64,000 nt of DNA from Desulfobacca_B sp046538075 (GCA_046538075.1 JBKHJN010000013.1:3424-67423); one strand, 5' to 3'; positions 7,532 through 16,901 are shown, numbered from the stretch's first letter. The notes: generated by a model not told the origin, from the sequence alone. A program made the numbers and translations.

Positions 7532-8998
7532 TTGATTTCGGAACCATTATATTCTTTTACCATCGGCCAGATGTCAGCCCTGCTGCAGCGCCAAGAAGTC
7601 TCCTCGGAGGAAATTACCCAGGCCTTATTAGAGCGCATCGCCGAACTGGACGGCCAGCTCAACAGCTACCTGACGGTAGACCCCGAAGGGGCAATGGCGC
7701 AAGCCCGCCAGGCTGCGGCGCGACTGCATCGCGGGAAGGCCACCCCCTTAACCGGCATTCCCCTGGCCCTTAAAGATATCATCGTCACCCAAGGACTGCG
7801 GACCACCTGTGCTTCCCGCATCCTGGAAAACTTTGTGCCGCCTTATGATGCCACGGTCAGCGCCAAGCTGCGGCAGGCGGGCGCCATTTTTCTGGGCAAA
7901 ACCAATATGGATGAATTCGCCATGGGGTCTTCCAATGAAAATTCCGCCTTCGGGGTAACGCGCAATCCCTGGAACCCGGACCATATCCCGGGGGGCTCCA
8001 GTGGGGGTTCAGCGGTGGCGGTAGCCGCCGACTTGTGCCTGGGGTCGGTGGCCTCCGATACCGGCGGCTCCATCCGTCAACCGGCCGGGCACTGCGGCGT
8101 GGTGGGGCTTAAACCCACCTATGGGCGGGTCTCCCGCTTCGGGCTGGTGGCCTTTGGGTCCTCGCTGGACCAGATCGGCACCATTACCAAAGATGTGACC
8201 GATTGCGCCCTGCTGTTGCAGGTAATAGCCGGCTATGATCCCCAAGATTCGACGTCGGTGGACCAGCCGGTGCCGGATTACCGCCAAAGTCTCAACCAGG
8301 ATCTGAGCGGCCTGAAAATCGGCGTGCCCCGGGAGTACTATGGCGCTGGAGTAGATCCGGAAGTGGAAGCCGCGGTCCGGCAAGCCCTGGATACCCTGGC
8401 TCAACTAGGGGCGGAATTGGTCGAAGTCAGTCTGCCCCACAGCGAATACGTGGTGGCAACCTATTATCTGATTGCCCCGGCCGAAGCCAGTTCCAATCTG
8501 GCCCGCTATGATGGGGTCAAATACGGCTATCGCGCTCCAGAGGCTGATGAGTTGCTGGAAATGTACACCCAAACCCGGTCGCAGGGATTCGGGGCCGAGG
8601 TCCGGCGGCGGATCATGCTGGGCACCTATGCCCTGTCCGCCGGCTATTACGAAGCTTATTATCAGAAGGCTTCCCAGGTCCGCACTCTGATCCGCCGGGA
8701 TTTCGACGCCGCCCTGGCCCGGTGTGCAGTGCTGGCCACGCCGGTGGCCCCGACCCCGGCCTTTCGCATCGGCGATAAAGTCGATGATCCCCTGGCTATG
8801 TATATGTCGGATATTTTTACCTTATCCGCCAACCTGGCGGGAATTCCGGGGATCTCTCTGCCCTGCGGCTTCAGTTCCCAGGGTCTGCCGATCGGCTTGC
8901 AGCTGCTGGGCCGCCACTTTGATGAGCCCACCCTCATCAGGGTCGCCCATGCCTTTGAACAGCATACCGACTTTCATCACGCCAAGCCGCGGCTATAA
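7532..8998 (+). CDS. gatA: Asp/Glu-tRNA amidotransferase subunit A
   Basis: The amidase subunit that releases ammonia from glutamine and channels it to GatB. It is 488 residues, the normal length. The amidase-signature triad is visible as K81 (LALKD), S156 in GGSSGGS and S180 in DTGGSIRQP. The TTG start at 7532 is preceded by GGAG at a suitable distance and gives the expected N-terminus. Co-transcription with gatC is likely. Confidence 0.95.
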   Translation: MISEPLYSFTIGQMSALLQRQEVSSEEITQALLERIAELDGQLNSYLTVDPEGAMAQARQAAARLHRGKATPLTGIPLALKDIIVTQGLRTTCASRILENFVPPYDATVSAKLRQAGAIFLGKTNMDEFAMGSSNENSAFGVTRNPWNPDHIPGGSSGGSAVAVAADLCLGSVASDTGGSIRQPAGHCGVVGLKPTYGRVSRFGLVAFGSSLDQIGTITKDVTDCALLLQVIAGYDPQDSTSVDQPVPDYRQSLNQDLSGLKIGVPREYYGAGVDPEVEAAVRQALDTLAQLGAELVEVSLPHSEYVVATYYLIAPAEASSNLARYDGVKYGYRAPEADELLEMYTQTRSQGFGAEVRRRIMLGTYALSAGYYEAYYQKASQVRTLIRRDFDAALARCAVLATPVAPTPAFRIGDKVDDPLAMYMSDIFTLSANLAGIPGISLPCGFSSQGLPIGLQLLGRHFDEPTLIRVAHAFEQHTDFHHAKPRL

Positions 8999-9081
8999 AG
9001 GTAATTTACCCCCGGCGAGATGCCCTGGATTCCGAAGGTCCCTCGAAATAACTTTTAGGTAGCGACACCTGGTGGGCAGAT

Positions 9082-9942
9082 ATGCAGCTAACTGTTTTAG
9101 TGGATAATAACACCCTGATTGACCGCTACTTCCTGGGGGAGCCGGGGCTGTCATTCTTTATTGAGGACAATGGCCCGCGCATCCTCTTCGATGTAGGTTA
9201 TTCCGAGGTTTTTTTAATCAATGCCCAAAAAATGGGACTGGACCTGCGGCATCTGGACTACGTGGTGCTGTCCCACGGCCACCTGGACCATACCTGGGGA
9301 TTGGACCCGTTGATCCGTTTGTATACCGAAGCTGCCATCGAGGGGGTGCCGCATCGTCGACCGAAAATTGTGGGTCATCCTGAGGTCTTTCAGAGTAAAA
9401 CCCTGGCCGGCTTGCCGGAGATCGGCTCTCTGCTAGGCGAGTCCAAGCTGGCCCGGCATTTTTGCCTGGAGCTTTCTAAAACCCCGATGGAGCTGACAGA
9501 GCGGTTGATCTTTTTGGGCGAGATCGAGCGCCGGTTCGATTTTGAGGCCTCCGGGCCGCTGGGCGAGGTCTTCCGGGGTCAGGGCCGGAAGCCTGATTTT
9601 TTGTTGGATGATTCCGCCCTGGCCTACAAATCGCCTCGAGGTCTGGTGGTCATCGTCGGCTGCGCCCATGCTGGCATCTGCAACACAGTGGAATACGCCC
9701 GTAAGGTTTGCAATGAAGCGCGGGTGCTGGATATTATCGGCGGCTTTCATCTGCTCAACCCTAATGAAGAGAGGTTAGAAAAGACCGCGGCCTATTTTGC
9801 CCAACTCGGCCTGGAAGCGCTTCACGCTTGCCACTGTACTGACCTCAGGTCCAAGATCGCCCTGGCCCGGGTGGCCCCCCTTGAGGAAGTCGGGGTGGGA
9901 TTGCAACTAAACTTTACCAGCTCTTCTCAACCCTTTAAATAA
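9082..9942 (+). CDS. MBL-fold hydrolase, dihydropterin-phosphate-synthase-like (COG1237 type)
   Basis: A 286-residue metallo-beta-lactamase-fold protein. The metal motif HxHxDH is visible as H65, H67, D69 and H70 in SHGHLDH, and a later CAHAG segment (about residue 194) supplies further ligands. The overall layout resembles the COG1237 family, which includes enzymes proposed to make an aminobenzene-ribosyl phosphate intermediate in methanopterin synthesis. Many bacterial members have no known role. It lies 83 bp after gatA with no clear promoter, so it may be read through. Confidence 0.75.
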   Translation: MQLTVLVDNNTLIDRYFLGEPGLSFFIEDNGPRILFDVGYSEVFLINAQKMGLDLRHLDYVVLSHGHLDHTWGLDPLIRLYTEAAIEGVPHRRPKIVGHPEVFQSKTLAGLPEIGSLLGESKLARHFCLELSKTPMELTERLIFLGEIERRFDFEASGPLGEVFRGQGRKPDFLLDDSALAYKSPRGLVVIVGCAHAGICNTVEYARKVCNEARVLDIIGGFHLLNPNEERLEKTAAYFAQLGLEALHACHCTDLRSKIALARVAPLEEVGVGLQLNFTSSSQPFK

Positions 9943-9957
9943 AATTTACACTAGTTC

Positions 9958-10731
9958 ATGGAATACGTCATTGTCAGCTTGGCGGCGTTTATCACCGCGG
10001 CCTTGACACTGTTCTCCGGCTTCGGCCTGGGGACTTTGTTTCTTCCGGTATTCGCGCTGTTTTTTCGGTTGGAGGTTGCGATTGCTCTGACGGCTATAGT
10101 ACATTTGCTTAACAACCTCTTGAAATTAATAATTTTGGGCAGATATGCCGACCTTAGCGTGCTGTGGCGCTTTGGCGTGCCGGCGATTGGGGCGGCCTGG
10201 CTGGGGGCACAGACCCTGCTCTGGCTCAGCCACCTGCAATCCTTGTTGGAGTATCAGTTTTGGGGCGGTGATTATCAGATCATGCCGGTGAAGGTAGTGG
10301 TGGCCCTATTGATGATCGTTTTTGCCGTCTTGGAACTGGCCCCAAAATGCAAAGACCTGGCTTTGGAGAAGCGCCTGCTTCCGCTCGGAGGCCTGCTCAG
10401 CGGCTTTTTTGGCGGCCTTTCCGGACATCAGGGGGCGCTGCGCAGCGCTTTTCTAATCCGCTGTGGGTTGACTCCAAAAAGCTTTATCGGCACCGGCGTG
10501 GTAGTTGCTTGTTTGGTGGACTTTGCCCGGCTGACGGTGTATGGCACCCAAATGGCGGAAGTCGTATCGAGCCGCAACCTGCCCTTGTTAGCAACTGCGG
10601 TCTCGTCCGCCTTTTTGGGCACTTTGCTGGGAAACTGGTTGATAAAAAAAGTAACTCTCAGTATGATTCAAATTTTTGTGGGGGTAATGTTGCTGCTGAT
10701 CGCCGTGGGTCTGGGAACCGGCATTATCTGA
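9958..10731 (+). CDS. TSUP (TauE/SafE) family membrane permease
   Basis: A 257-residue hydrophobic protein with about eight predicted membrane segments and a two-fold repeat. The N-terminal segment with SGFGLGT and the second-half segment GGLSGHQGALRSAF are typical of TSUP proteins, which move sulfite, sulfonates or related anions. The substrate cannot be read from sequence. A DsrE-like protein 1 kb downstream makes a sulfur role conceivable. It begins 15 bp after the MBL gene and lacks a strong Shine-Dalgarno. Confidence 0.8.
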   Translation: MEYVIVSLAAFITAALTLFSGFGLGTLFLPVFALFFRLEVAIALTAIVHLLNNLLKLIILGRYADLSVLWRFGVPAIGAAWLGAQTLLWLSHLQSLLEYQFWGGDYQIMPVKVVVALLMIVFAVLELAPKCKDLALEKRLLPLGGLLSGFFGGLSGHQGALRSAFLIRCGLTPKSFIGTGVVVACLVDFARLTVYGTQMAEVVSSRNLPLLATAVSSAFLGTLLGNWLIKKVTLSMIQIFVGVMLLLIAVGLGTGII

Positions 10732-10754
10732 GGAGGAAAAGGCGGTATGTTTAG

Positions 10755-11567
10755 ATGAATGTGGTGGAAGCCATTTTTCTGGGGATCATCCAGGGAATAA
10801 CTGAATTTTTACCTATTTCCAGCTCCGGCCATCTGGCCCTGTTGGAACATTTCCTGGGGATTAAAGAAGCCGGACTGGGGTTTGATATTATTCTGCATAT
10901 CGGTACCTTAGTGGCTCTCGTGGCCTACTTCTGGCCAGAGTGGTGGGCCATGATCCAGGCGCTGTGCAAGCCCACCCGTCACAACCGCTTTGAGCGCCGG
11001 TTGTTCGGCTACCTGATTTTGGGTACCATCCCGGGAGGGATAGCCGGCTATCTTTTCGAACAGCAGGCGGAAACTACATTCCGCTGCCCGACCCAGATCG
11101 CCATCTTATTGGGCTCGGTCGGCATCTTGCTGATTCTGGCCGAAAAGCTGGCCCAGCATAAACGGCAACTACCGGGCCTGACCGTCAAAGATGCCCTGCT
11201 CATCGGTCTGTCTCAGGCCCTGGCGATCATGCCCGGGGTCTCCCGAAGCGGCATCACCATATCCACTGCGCTGTTCCTTGGTCTGAAGCGGGATACTGCG
11301 GCCCGTTTTTCTTTTCTGCTTTCGACTCCGATTATTTTGGGCGCCGGACTGTTGCATGTTACCAGGATGATCAATGGGGACGCCGATAATTTTCAGTTGT
11401 TGCCCTACAGCCTGGGGTTTGCCGCAGCGATCCTCTCCAGCTATCTTACCATCAAGTACTTACTCCGCTTTCTCCAACGCCATACCTTTATGATCTTTGC
11501 CGGCTACCGTCTGGCGGTTGCGGCCCTGGTATTAATTTTGGTCTACTTGGGAGTAGGCGGTCATTAG
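10755..11567 (+). CDS. uppP: Undecaprenyl-diphosphatase
   Basis: An integral membrane enzyme that recycles the undecaprenyl carrier lipid for peptidoglycan and O-antigen synthesis and also gives bacitracin tolerance. It is 270 residues with about eight membrane helices. Both family motifs are visible: EFLPISSSGH near residues 17-26 and PGVSRSG near residue 158. An AGGAGG lies about 20 bp upstream, rather far. It is 23 bp downstream of the TSUP gene, so the two are probably one transcript. Confidence 0.95.
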   Translation: MNVVEAIFLGIIQGITEFLPISSSGHLALLEHFLGIKEAGLGFDIILHIGTLVALVAYFWPEWWAMIQALCKPTRHNRFERRLFGYLILGTIPGGIAGYLFEQQAETTFRCPTQIAILLGSVGILLILAEKLAQHKRQLPGLTVKDALLIGLSQALAIMPGVSRSGITISTALFLGLKRDTAARFSFLLSTPIILGAGLLHVTRMINGDADNFQLLPYSLGFAAAILSSYLTIKYLLRFLQRHTFMIFAGYRLAVAALVLILVYLGVGGH

Positions 11568-11786
11568 GAAATACTGGAGCCGCTAATATTACTAAGAATA
11601 TTATGGGAATAAATTGCTTGACATCCAACCCCGATCAGAACAAATTTAAAATTTGTATTATATTGTCCTATAGAATTTGACTTGCTGTCTGGAGGAAGGG
11701 AATTATCCTGAATGAGTGTTAAAGCATTGGCCCATCGAAGCGGTCCGGGCTGCGGCCCATGAAAAGCAAGGGAAAGTGAGGATGAG

Positions 11787-12161
11787 ATGGAAAATCCTGC
11801 AACCAAATTACTGTTTGTCCTGACCAAAGGTCTGGGAGAGGCCGGGGCCGCCACCCGAGCCGTTCAGTTTGCCAGTATTGCCGCCGACAAAGGCCATTAT
11901 GTGGAAATCTTTCTGGTGGATGAGGCCGTGCATTGGGCTCAGTTAGGGATTGCCGAGGGTATTGCCACCACTACCGGGGAACAGATGATCGACCTGCTGC
12001 ATAAACTCCAGCAGCATCAGACCATCATCCACGTCTGTGAGGCCTGTGCCAATAAGCGTCTGATCCCTCCGGATGAACTGATTGACCGGGCCCGGATCTC
12101 AGGCGGGCCGGTGCTGGTCGATCTGATGGCCGCCCCTGATTACAAAGTTTTCATTTTTTAA
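11787..12161 (+). CDS. DsrE/DsrF-like sulfur-relay family protein
   Basis: A 124-residue single-domain protein with the DsrE-like alpha/beta pattern: an N-terminal beta strand, then the segment TKGLGEAGAATRAVQFA, then a central cysteine pair C84 and C87 (VCEACANKR). Family members carry or transfer persulfide sulfur (DsrE, TusD) or have unknown roles. Its position just before a cyclase-TPR gene is not a known arrangement. TTGACA at 11618-11623 upstream has no good -10 partner at normal spacing. Confidence 0.75.
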   Translation: MENPATKLLFVLTKGLGEAGAATRAVQFASIAADKGHYVEIFLVDEAVHWAQLGIAEGIATTTGEQMIDLLHKLQQHQTIIHVCEACANKRLIPPDELIDRARISGGPVLVDLMAAPDYKVFIF

Positions 12162-12194
12162 TCATCCTTCCACCTATCAGAGGCGGTGATCAAA

Positions 12195-13466
12195 GTGGCT
12201 GAAGAACCCAAAAAAATTGTTGAAGCTGCCATTCTGTTCGGCGATATCGTCAATTGTGTGGAGGTCTCCAACAACGCCTCCCTGGAAAATTATGATGATT
12301 TTATCTGTCAATTCCAAGAAGTGGCTGTTAATGCCTTCCATCAATATTTAATTTTCGATAAGAGAAATCGCCGCTATCAGCTCCACAAAAATTTTTTCTA
12401 TACCTTAAAGGGCGATGAACTGTTTTTGATCCTGCTGACCACTCCGGCGGCCGATCTCAAGACTTTGTTGACCATGGCCCTGCATCTGAAAATCAAATGG
12501 CTGTTGTCCCCCTTTAACCGCACCCGGGTGGATATCGGCCAGACCCCCAAAGATGTGGGGATCGGGATTAATTTCGGCAAGATCATCATGGGCTGGCATC
12601 CGGGCAACAAGGAGTTTCCCACTCCGGAAGGCTTTCAGATCAATCTGGCCAAACGCATTGAATCTGAAAGCCGCCGCGGCTCCCACTCTAAAATCTACCT
12701 GAGCCACAGTGCTTATCGGGTCTGCCGGCGGGCCCATTTCCGGATCGACTTTGAACCCAAAGAGACCATTTTAAAAGGCTTTGAAGGGTTGACTTATCTT
12801 TACGAACTGAAGCATATTTCCCAGATTGCCCTGGGGGTGACCATCCGCTATCCAGTGATTGACGAGGCCGAACTGGGGTATCTGGAGAGTATCATTGACC
12901 TTACCCCCCATGACCTCTGGTTGCGCCTGCTGGTGGCGGAAAAGTTGCTGTCCGGAGGAACCGCCGCACAGATTGATCGCGCCTACCATTATATTGAGGA
13001 GTTATTGGATTTAGAGCCCAAACTGGCTGATGGCCTGTTCTTATTGGGGAAAATCTATGAATCGCGGGGCAATTTACCGGAGGCGGTCGAGCAATATGAC
13101 CGGGTACTGGCTCTGCTCCCTGATTTCGACGCCGCCCGCCTGTCGCTGATCGGCTGTCTCCTTAAGCTGCAGCGTCCGGAAGAGGCCTTGACCCGGCTAT
13201 TGGCTTACAAAAATCCGGCTGACTATCCGTTGGACTACCTGGAAATCGAATATAAAGAACTCTATGCGCAAGTCTATGCCCAGCTTCAGAACCGGGAACA
13301 GACCCTGACTTATTTATCCAGCCTGGCCGAGGACCCCCTGCTGCGACTGGTGCACTTTGACTTCCAGCCTTTCAAATTCCTCCAGGATGATCCCACTTAC
13401 CAGGAGTTGGAACAAACCATCTGCCAGCGCCTGGAAGAAGGCGACTTCTCCTGGCTGGGCGATTAG
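12195..13466 (+). CDS. Class III nucleotide cyclase-like domain with TPR tail
   Basis: A 423-residue soluble protein if translation starts at GTG 12195, which has GAGGCGG about 8 nt upstream. A GTG at 12186 is the alternative. The N-terminal half (about 10-200) resembles an adenylate/guanylate cyclase catalytic domain. Metal-binding aspartates lie at D17 (FGDI) and D74 (GDEL), with N150 and R154 in the helix motif INLAKR. So the active-site set looks largely intact. The C-terminal half carries TPR helices (about 250-400). Product and regulation are unknown. A cNMP-binding protein at 16419 could be a receiver (inference). Confidence 0.75.
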   Translation: MAEEPKKIVEAAILFGDIVNCVEVSNNASLENYDDFICQFQEVAVNAFHQYLIFDKRNRRYQLHKNFFYTLKGDELFLILLTTPAADLKTLLTMALHLKIKWLLSPFNRTRVDIGQTPKDVGIGINFGKIIMGWHPGNKEFPTPEGFQINLAKRIESESRRGSHSKIYLSHSAYRVCRRAHFRIDFEPKETILKGFEGLTYLYELKHISQIALGVTIRYPVIDEAELGYLESIIDLTPHDLWLRLLVAEKLLSGGTAAQIDRAYHYIEELLDLEPKLADGLFLLGKIYESRGNLPEAVEQYDRVLALLPDFDAARLSLIGCLLKLQRPEEALTRLLAYKNPADYPLDYLEIEYKELYAQVYAQLQNREQTLTYLSSLAEDPLLRLVHFDFQPFKFLQDDPTYQELEQTICQRLEEGDFSWLGD

Positions 13467-13555
13467 TCCCGATTATAAGCTAAATCTGCACCATCAAGGC
13501 CCCAAAAATTTCGGCAGATATAAACCCAGGCGGTCTTGCTGAGTATGCGGCCGGG

Positions 13556-14056
13556 TTATAAAAGAGGTTTAATCAGCCTCAGAAATTCGGCTTTGTCCCG
13601 GGCCCCAACGATTTCATGGACGATATCGCCCTTTTTATTGATGATAAAGGTAGTAGGGACGCCGGTGATCTCGCCATAGTCCTTATCTATCTGGTCGGTG
13701 CCGTTTAGCACCGGATAATCCAGGTTCATCTGTTTGACAAAGAAGCGCAGCTGATTCGGATCAGCCTTGAGACAGATGCCCAGAATCTCCAATCCTTGAT
13801 TTTGATATTCTTTATATATGGCATTCAGATCGGGCATTTCTTCCCGGCAGGGCATACACCAGATAGTGAAGAAGTTAAGGAGCACCACTTTGCCCTTGAG
13901 CTGGCTCAAAGTATAATTTTTCCCCTGGATATCGGGCAGGGTGAAGTCCGGCGCGGTTTTCCCGGCAGCCTGGCCAACACTGTTCAAGGTCAGCAGTCCT
14001 AGCAGCATTAGGCACAATATCCAGCTAGCGCGCCTCCATTCACCAGATAATCTCAT
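13556..14056 (-). CDS. TlpA/ResA-like periplasmic thioredoxin
   Basis: A membrane-anchored or exported disulfide reductase of 166 residues. I place the start at ATG 14056 because AGGAGA lies just upstream. A longer frame from 14092 lacks this. A signal/anchor segment spans about 10-31, and the redox motif WCMPC has C67 and C70. The cis-proline loop GVPTTF follows. Family members act in cytochrome c maturation or thiol reduction outside the membrane. It is divergent from AOR and stands alone. Confidence 0.88.
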   Translation of the reverse strand: MRLSGEWRRASWILCLMLLGLLTLNSVGQAAGKTAPDFTLPDIQGKNYTLSQLKGKVVLLNFFTIWCMPCREEMPDLNAIYKEYQNQGLEILGICLKADPNQLRFFVKQMNLDYPVLNGTDQIDKDYGEITGVPTTFIINKKGDIVHEIVGARDKAEFLRLIKPLL

Positions 14057-14182
14057 GACCTGTCTCCTTTTCTCATGATTACCGGCTTGCAATTTTTCCC
14101 AGCCCGGACTTTTAAACCAAGGCCTCTAGGTCAAAGATATTATAAGAGTTTGCTTCAGGTCTCGGAACTATGAGGGCTGAGC

Positions 14183-14202
14183 GGTTAAGGCATTCCTTAA
14201 CC
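14183..14202. promoter_or_regulatory. Inverted repeat, possible operator
   Basis: GGTTAAGG, a 4-nt gap and CCTTAACC form a perfect 8-bp dyad. It lies between the divergent tlpA-like and AOR genes with no T-tract, so a protein-binding site is more likely than a terminator. Confidence 0.45.
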
Positions 14203-14355
14203 ACCCTTGGTTTATATCAGAAGCCTTCCCCTAGAGCAAATAAATTTAAGGAAATATTCTCAAGTTAAGTTCTTATATTTTAAGTTAACGATACCATTAT
14301 TAATATTATGCTATAGGAACAATACTAGGATTACCGGTTTTGAACCTGTTCCTAA

Positions 14356-14384
14356 TTGACAGTGGTTTTAATTGGGGGTATTCT
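14356..14384 (+). promoter_or_regulatory. Sigma-70 promoter of the AOR gene
   Basis: TTGACA at 14356-14361, a 17-nt spacer and TATTCT at 14379-14384. The predicted start near 14391 leaves a leader of about 90 nt with a hairpin. Confidence 0.6.
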
Positions 14385-14480
14385 ATTTAGAAAATTGATG
14401 GATTTAGGCGGTTGTTTTTAAGGTGGGTTTGGCCGGTTACAGCAGCCAGACCGGTCAACCAGGATCATAAGGAGAATATC

Positions 14481-16214
14481 ATGTCCAGGATCTTACATCT
14501 CAATATGACCGACAACAGTTTTTATTGGGAAGAAGATTCACCGGAATACCAAGGACTGGGAGGCCGCGGCCTCAGTTCTCGAATCATCCGGAAGCTGGTG
14601 CCTCCTACCTGCCATCCCTTAAGCGCGGGCAATTTGTTGATTCTGGCCCCGGGGCTGTTGACCGGGACGCCGGCCTCCAGCTCCGGGCGCATCTCGGTGG
14701 GGGGCAAATCTCCCCTGACCGGCACCATCAAGGAAAGCAATGCCGGGGGCATCTTATCCCAGAAACTGGCCCGCCTGGGGATAAGGGCCATAATTGTTGA
14801 AGGCAAACCGGAAGAAGGGAACTTCTTCCTGGTCCGGCTTTCCCAACAAGGGGTAGAGTTTTTCCCGGCCGGCGATTATGTCGGACGGGGGAATTATGAA
14901 ACTACCGCCCGGTTGCGGGAGCGTTTCGGCCAGCAGGTGGGGGTGATGAGCATTGGACCGGCTGGCGAGAAACGTCTGTGCGCCGCCAGCATTCAGTTTG
15001 CCGATAACCAGGGGCGACCCAGTCGGGCCGCAGGCCGGGGTGGTTTAGGGGCCCTGATGGGGTCCAAAAAGCTCAAGGCCCTGGTGGTTGATGATCAGCA
15101 TACCCCGCCGTGGCTGCCGATGGCGGATGGGGAGAAATTTAAGGCTGCGGCCCGCAAATGGGCCCATCTTTTGGTCAACCATCCGGTAAGCGGCCAGGCC
15201 CTACCCACTTTGGGCACAGCCGTACTGGTCAATATTGTCAACGAGGCCGGAGCTTTGCCCACCCAGAATTTCCGGCGCGGCCGGTTTGCCTTTGCCGCGG
15301 ATTTGAGCGGGGAAAAAATGGTCGAACTGATCAAGCAAAGAGGCGGCAAGACCAAAGAAGGCTGCCATCCCGGCTGTGTCATCCAGTGTTCCCAGACTTA
15401 CCATGATGCCCAGGGCAAATATCTGACCTCCGGGTTTGAGTATGAGAGCATCTGGGCTTTAGGGGCGCATACCATTATCCAAGACCTGGACTATATTGCC
15501 CAGTTGGACCGCCTCTGCGATGATTTGGGCCTGGACACCATCGAGACCGGGGTGGCCCTGGGGGTGATGATGGAAGGCGGTCTGATCCCTTGGGGGGATG
15601 GTCCTGCGGCCATCGCCACGGTCAAAAAAGTGGCAACCGAAGATCCCTGGGGATTGATCCTCGGCAATGGTTCGGTTTATGCCGGACAGGCCCTGGGAGT
15701 TGATCGGGTCCCGGCGGTAAAAGGACAGGGACTGCCGGCTTATGATCCCCGGGCCGAAAAGGGCATCGGTCTGACTTACGCTACTTCTCCGATGGGCGGC
15801 GACCATACCGCGGGCTATACCGTGGCCAAAAACATCCTGGGGTGCGGGGGCAAAGGAGATCCGCTGCAGAAGGAAGGCCAGATTGAGTTGGCCCGCAACC
15901 TGCAAATTGCCACGGCGGCCATTGATTGCACCGGCCTCTGTCTGTTTACCGCTTTTGCAGTGTTGGATAATACTGAGGCCTTGCCCTGTATTATTGACAT
16001 GATTAATGCGCGTTATGGTCTGAATTGGGGCACTGACCATTTCCTGACCCTGGGGCAAGAGGTGCTCCGGGATGAAAAAAGTTTTAACCGCGCTGCCGGC
16101 TTTACTGCGGCCCAAGACCGGCTGCCAGAATTCTTTAAAGAAAATTTAGCCCCACACAATGTAACCTGGGATTTTACCGACGCTGAAATCGATCAGGTCT
16201 TGAAGGACATTTAG
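14481..16214 (+). CDS. Aldehyde:ferredoxin oxidoreductase
   Basis: A tungsten/molybdenum bis-pyranopterin enzyme that oxidises aldehydes with ferredoxin, in the cytoplasm. It has 577 residues from ATG 14481, which is preceded by AAGGAG. A longer upstream GTG frame is not needed. GGRGLSS near residue 29 matches the family N-terminal cofactor region. The 4Fe-4S ligands are visible as C295, C299 and C303, with C487 in the motif DCTGLC and D482 beside the cofactor. The C295-C299-C303 spacing is CX3CX3C rather than the classic CX2CX3C. No ferredoxin or MoaD-like gene is adjacent. The aldehyde substrate is unknown. Confidence 0.92.
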   Translation: MSRILHLNMTDNSFYWEEDSPEYQGLGGRGLSSRIIRKLVPPTCHPLSAGNLLILAPGLLTGTPASSSGRISVGGKSPLTGTIKESNAGGILSQKLARLGIRAIIVEGKPEEGNFFLVRLSQQGVEFFPAGDYVGRGNYETTARLRERFGQQVGVMSIGPAGEKRLCAASIQFADNQGRPSRAAGRGGLGALMGSKKLKALVVDDQHTPPWLPMADGEKFKAAARKWAHLLVNHPVSGQALPTLGTAVLVNIVNEAGALPTQNFRRGRFAFAADLSGEKMVELIKQRGGKTKEGCHPGCVIQCSQTYHDAQGKYLTSGFEYESIWALGAHTIIQDLDYIAQLDRLCDDLGLDTIETGVALGVMMEGGLIPWGDGPAAIATVKKVATEDPWGLILGNGSVYAGQALGVDRVPAVKGQGLPAYDPRAEKGIGLTYATSPMGGDHTAGYTVAKNILGCGGKGDPLQKEGQIELARNLQIATAAIDCTGLCLFTAFAVLDNTEALPCIIDMINARYGLNWGTDHFLTLGQEVLRDEKSFNRAAGFTAAQDRLPEFFKENLAPHNVTWDFTDAEIDQVLKDI

Positions 16215-16260
16215 GGCTTCCATCGGCCATCTGGATAGAAATAAGAAGGTGAGCCATCGG

Positions 16261-16299
16261 TTTTGGGGGCCGCAGTCAATGAACCCCCGGCCCCCAAAA
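16261..16299. repeat. Long perfect hairpin after AOR
   Basis: Twelve perfect pairs: TTTTGGGGGCCG (16261-16272) with CGGCCCCCAAAA (16288-16299), loop 15 nt. The order is T-tract, stem, A-tract, the reverse of an intrinsic terminator. It may block 3' exonucleases on the AOR message or separate it from the next gene. Confidence 0.55.
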
Positions 16300-16418
16300 A
16301 GCTTCCAAGTCGGAAAACTCTTTACCCCTAAGGCCAACCCTGGTAACCTTATACGACTCGGAAGGGATAAGGCCTGGGTTTCTAAAATATTAATAATAAC
16401 CTGAATAGGGAAGCGCTG

Positions 16419-16901
16419 ATGAGCATTATTCGGCAGTTGAGCAATATTCCTCTGGTGGCCGGGTTGAGCGATCAACAACGGGCCCAAGTGGCTGATTGTT
16501 GCCGTCAACAAGAATTCAGCCGGGGGGACGTCATTTACCATCAGGGAGTTAGTGCCCGGCAAATCTATCTTATCGTCGAGGGTCTGGTCAGCCTGGACGA
16601 TGTAATGCCGGAAGCCGATGCCTGGATTTCCTATGAACGCCATGGTCCGGGAGAACTGATCGGGGTGGCCTCGCTGATGCGGCTTCAGGTCCATTCTTTG
16701 ACGGCCACCTGTCTGGAGCCCACGGTAGCCATAGAAATCGACGTCAACGCTCTGGAAGATTTGTTTGCTCAAGACCCCGAGATCGGCTTTAAGGTTATGT
16801 ATGAAGTAGCCTATATTTTTTATCAGCGCTACGAAAAGGCCAAAACCCGCCTCTATAATGTGTTTCGTGAGATTCCCTTGCGTCTGATCTGCCGCGAATA
16901 G
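16419..16901 (+). CDS. Cyclic-nucleotide-binding domain protein without DNA-binding domain
   Basis: A 160-residue Crp/Fnr-type beta-roll domain: FSRGDVIYHQG (about 33-43), IYLIVEGLVSL and the GELIGVASLM phosphate-cassette region (about 87-96). The protein ends after the long C-helix, with no helix-turn-helix. It could be a stand-alone cNMP sensor or a redox-insensitive relative. The phosphate-binding Arg of true cAMP sites is not evident, so ligand binding is uncertain. It is separated from AOR by 204 bp with a strong hairpin, and the same direction suggests a loose link. Confidence 0.75.
   Translation: MSIIRQLSNIPLVAGLSDQQRAQVADCCRQQEFSRGDVIYHQGVSARQIYLIVEGLVSLDDVMPEADAWISYERHGPGELIGVASLMRLQVHSLTATCLEPTVAIEIDVNALEDLFAQDPEIGFKVMYEVAYIFYQRYEKAKTRLYNVFREIPLRLICRE

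Larger units (their letters stand above)
14057..14480. other. Divergent intergenic region, tlpA-like / AOR
   Basis: 424 bp, AT-rich in the middle, with no coding signal. It holds a perfect 8-bp inverted repeat at 14183-14202, a good promoter at 14356-14384 and a leader hairpin near 14428-14455 (arms around CCGGT/ACCGG) before the AOR start. Confidence 0.6.

Noticed and set aside
11618..11652. Promoter before the DsrE-like gene
   Set aside because: TTGACA is present but the nearest good -10 (TAAAAT) is 23 nt away, outside normal spacing.
15459..16115. 218-codon minus-strand frame inside AOR
   Set aside because: Antisense shadow; AOR Fe-S ligands are on the plus strand.
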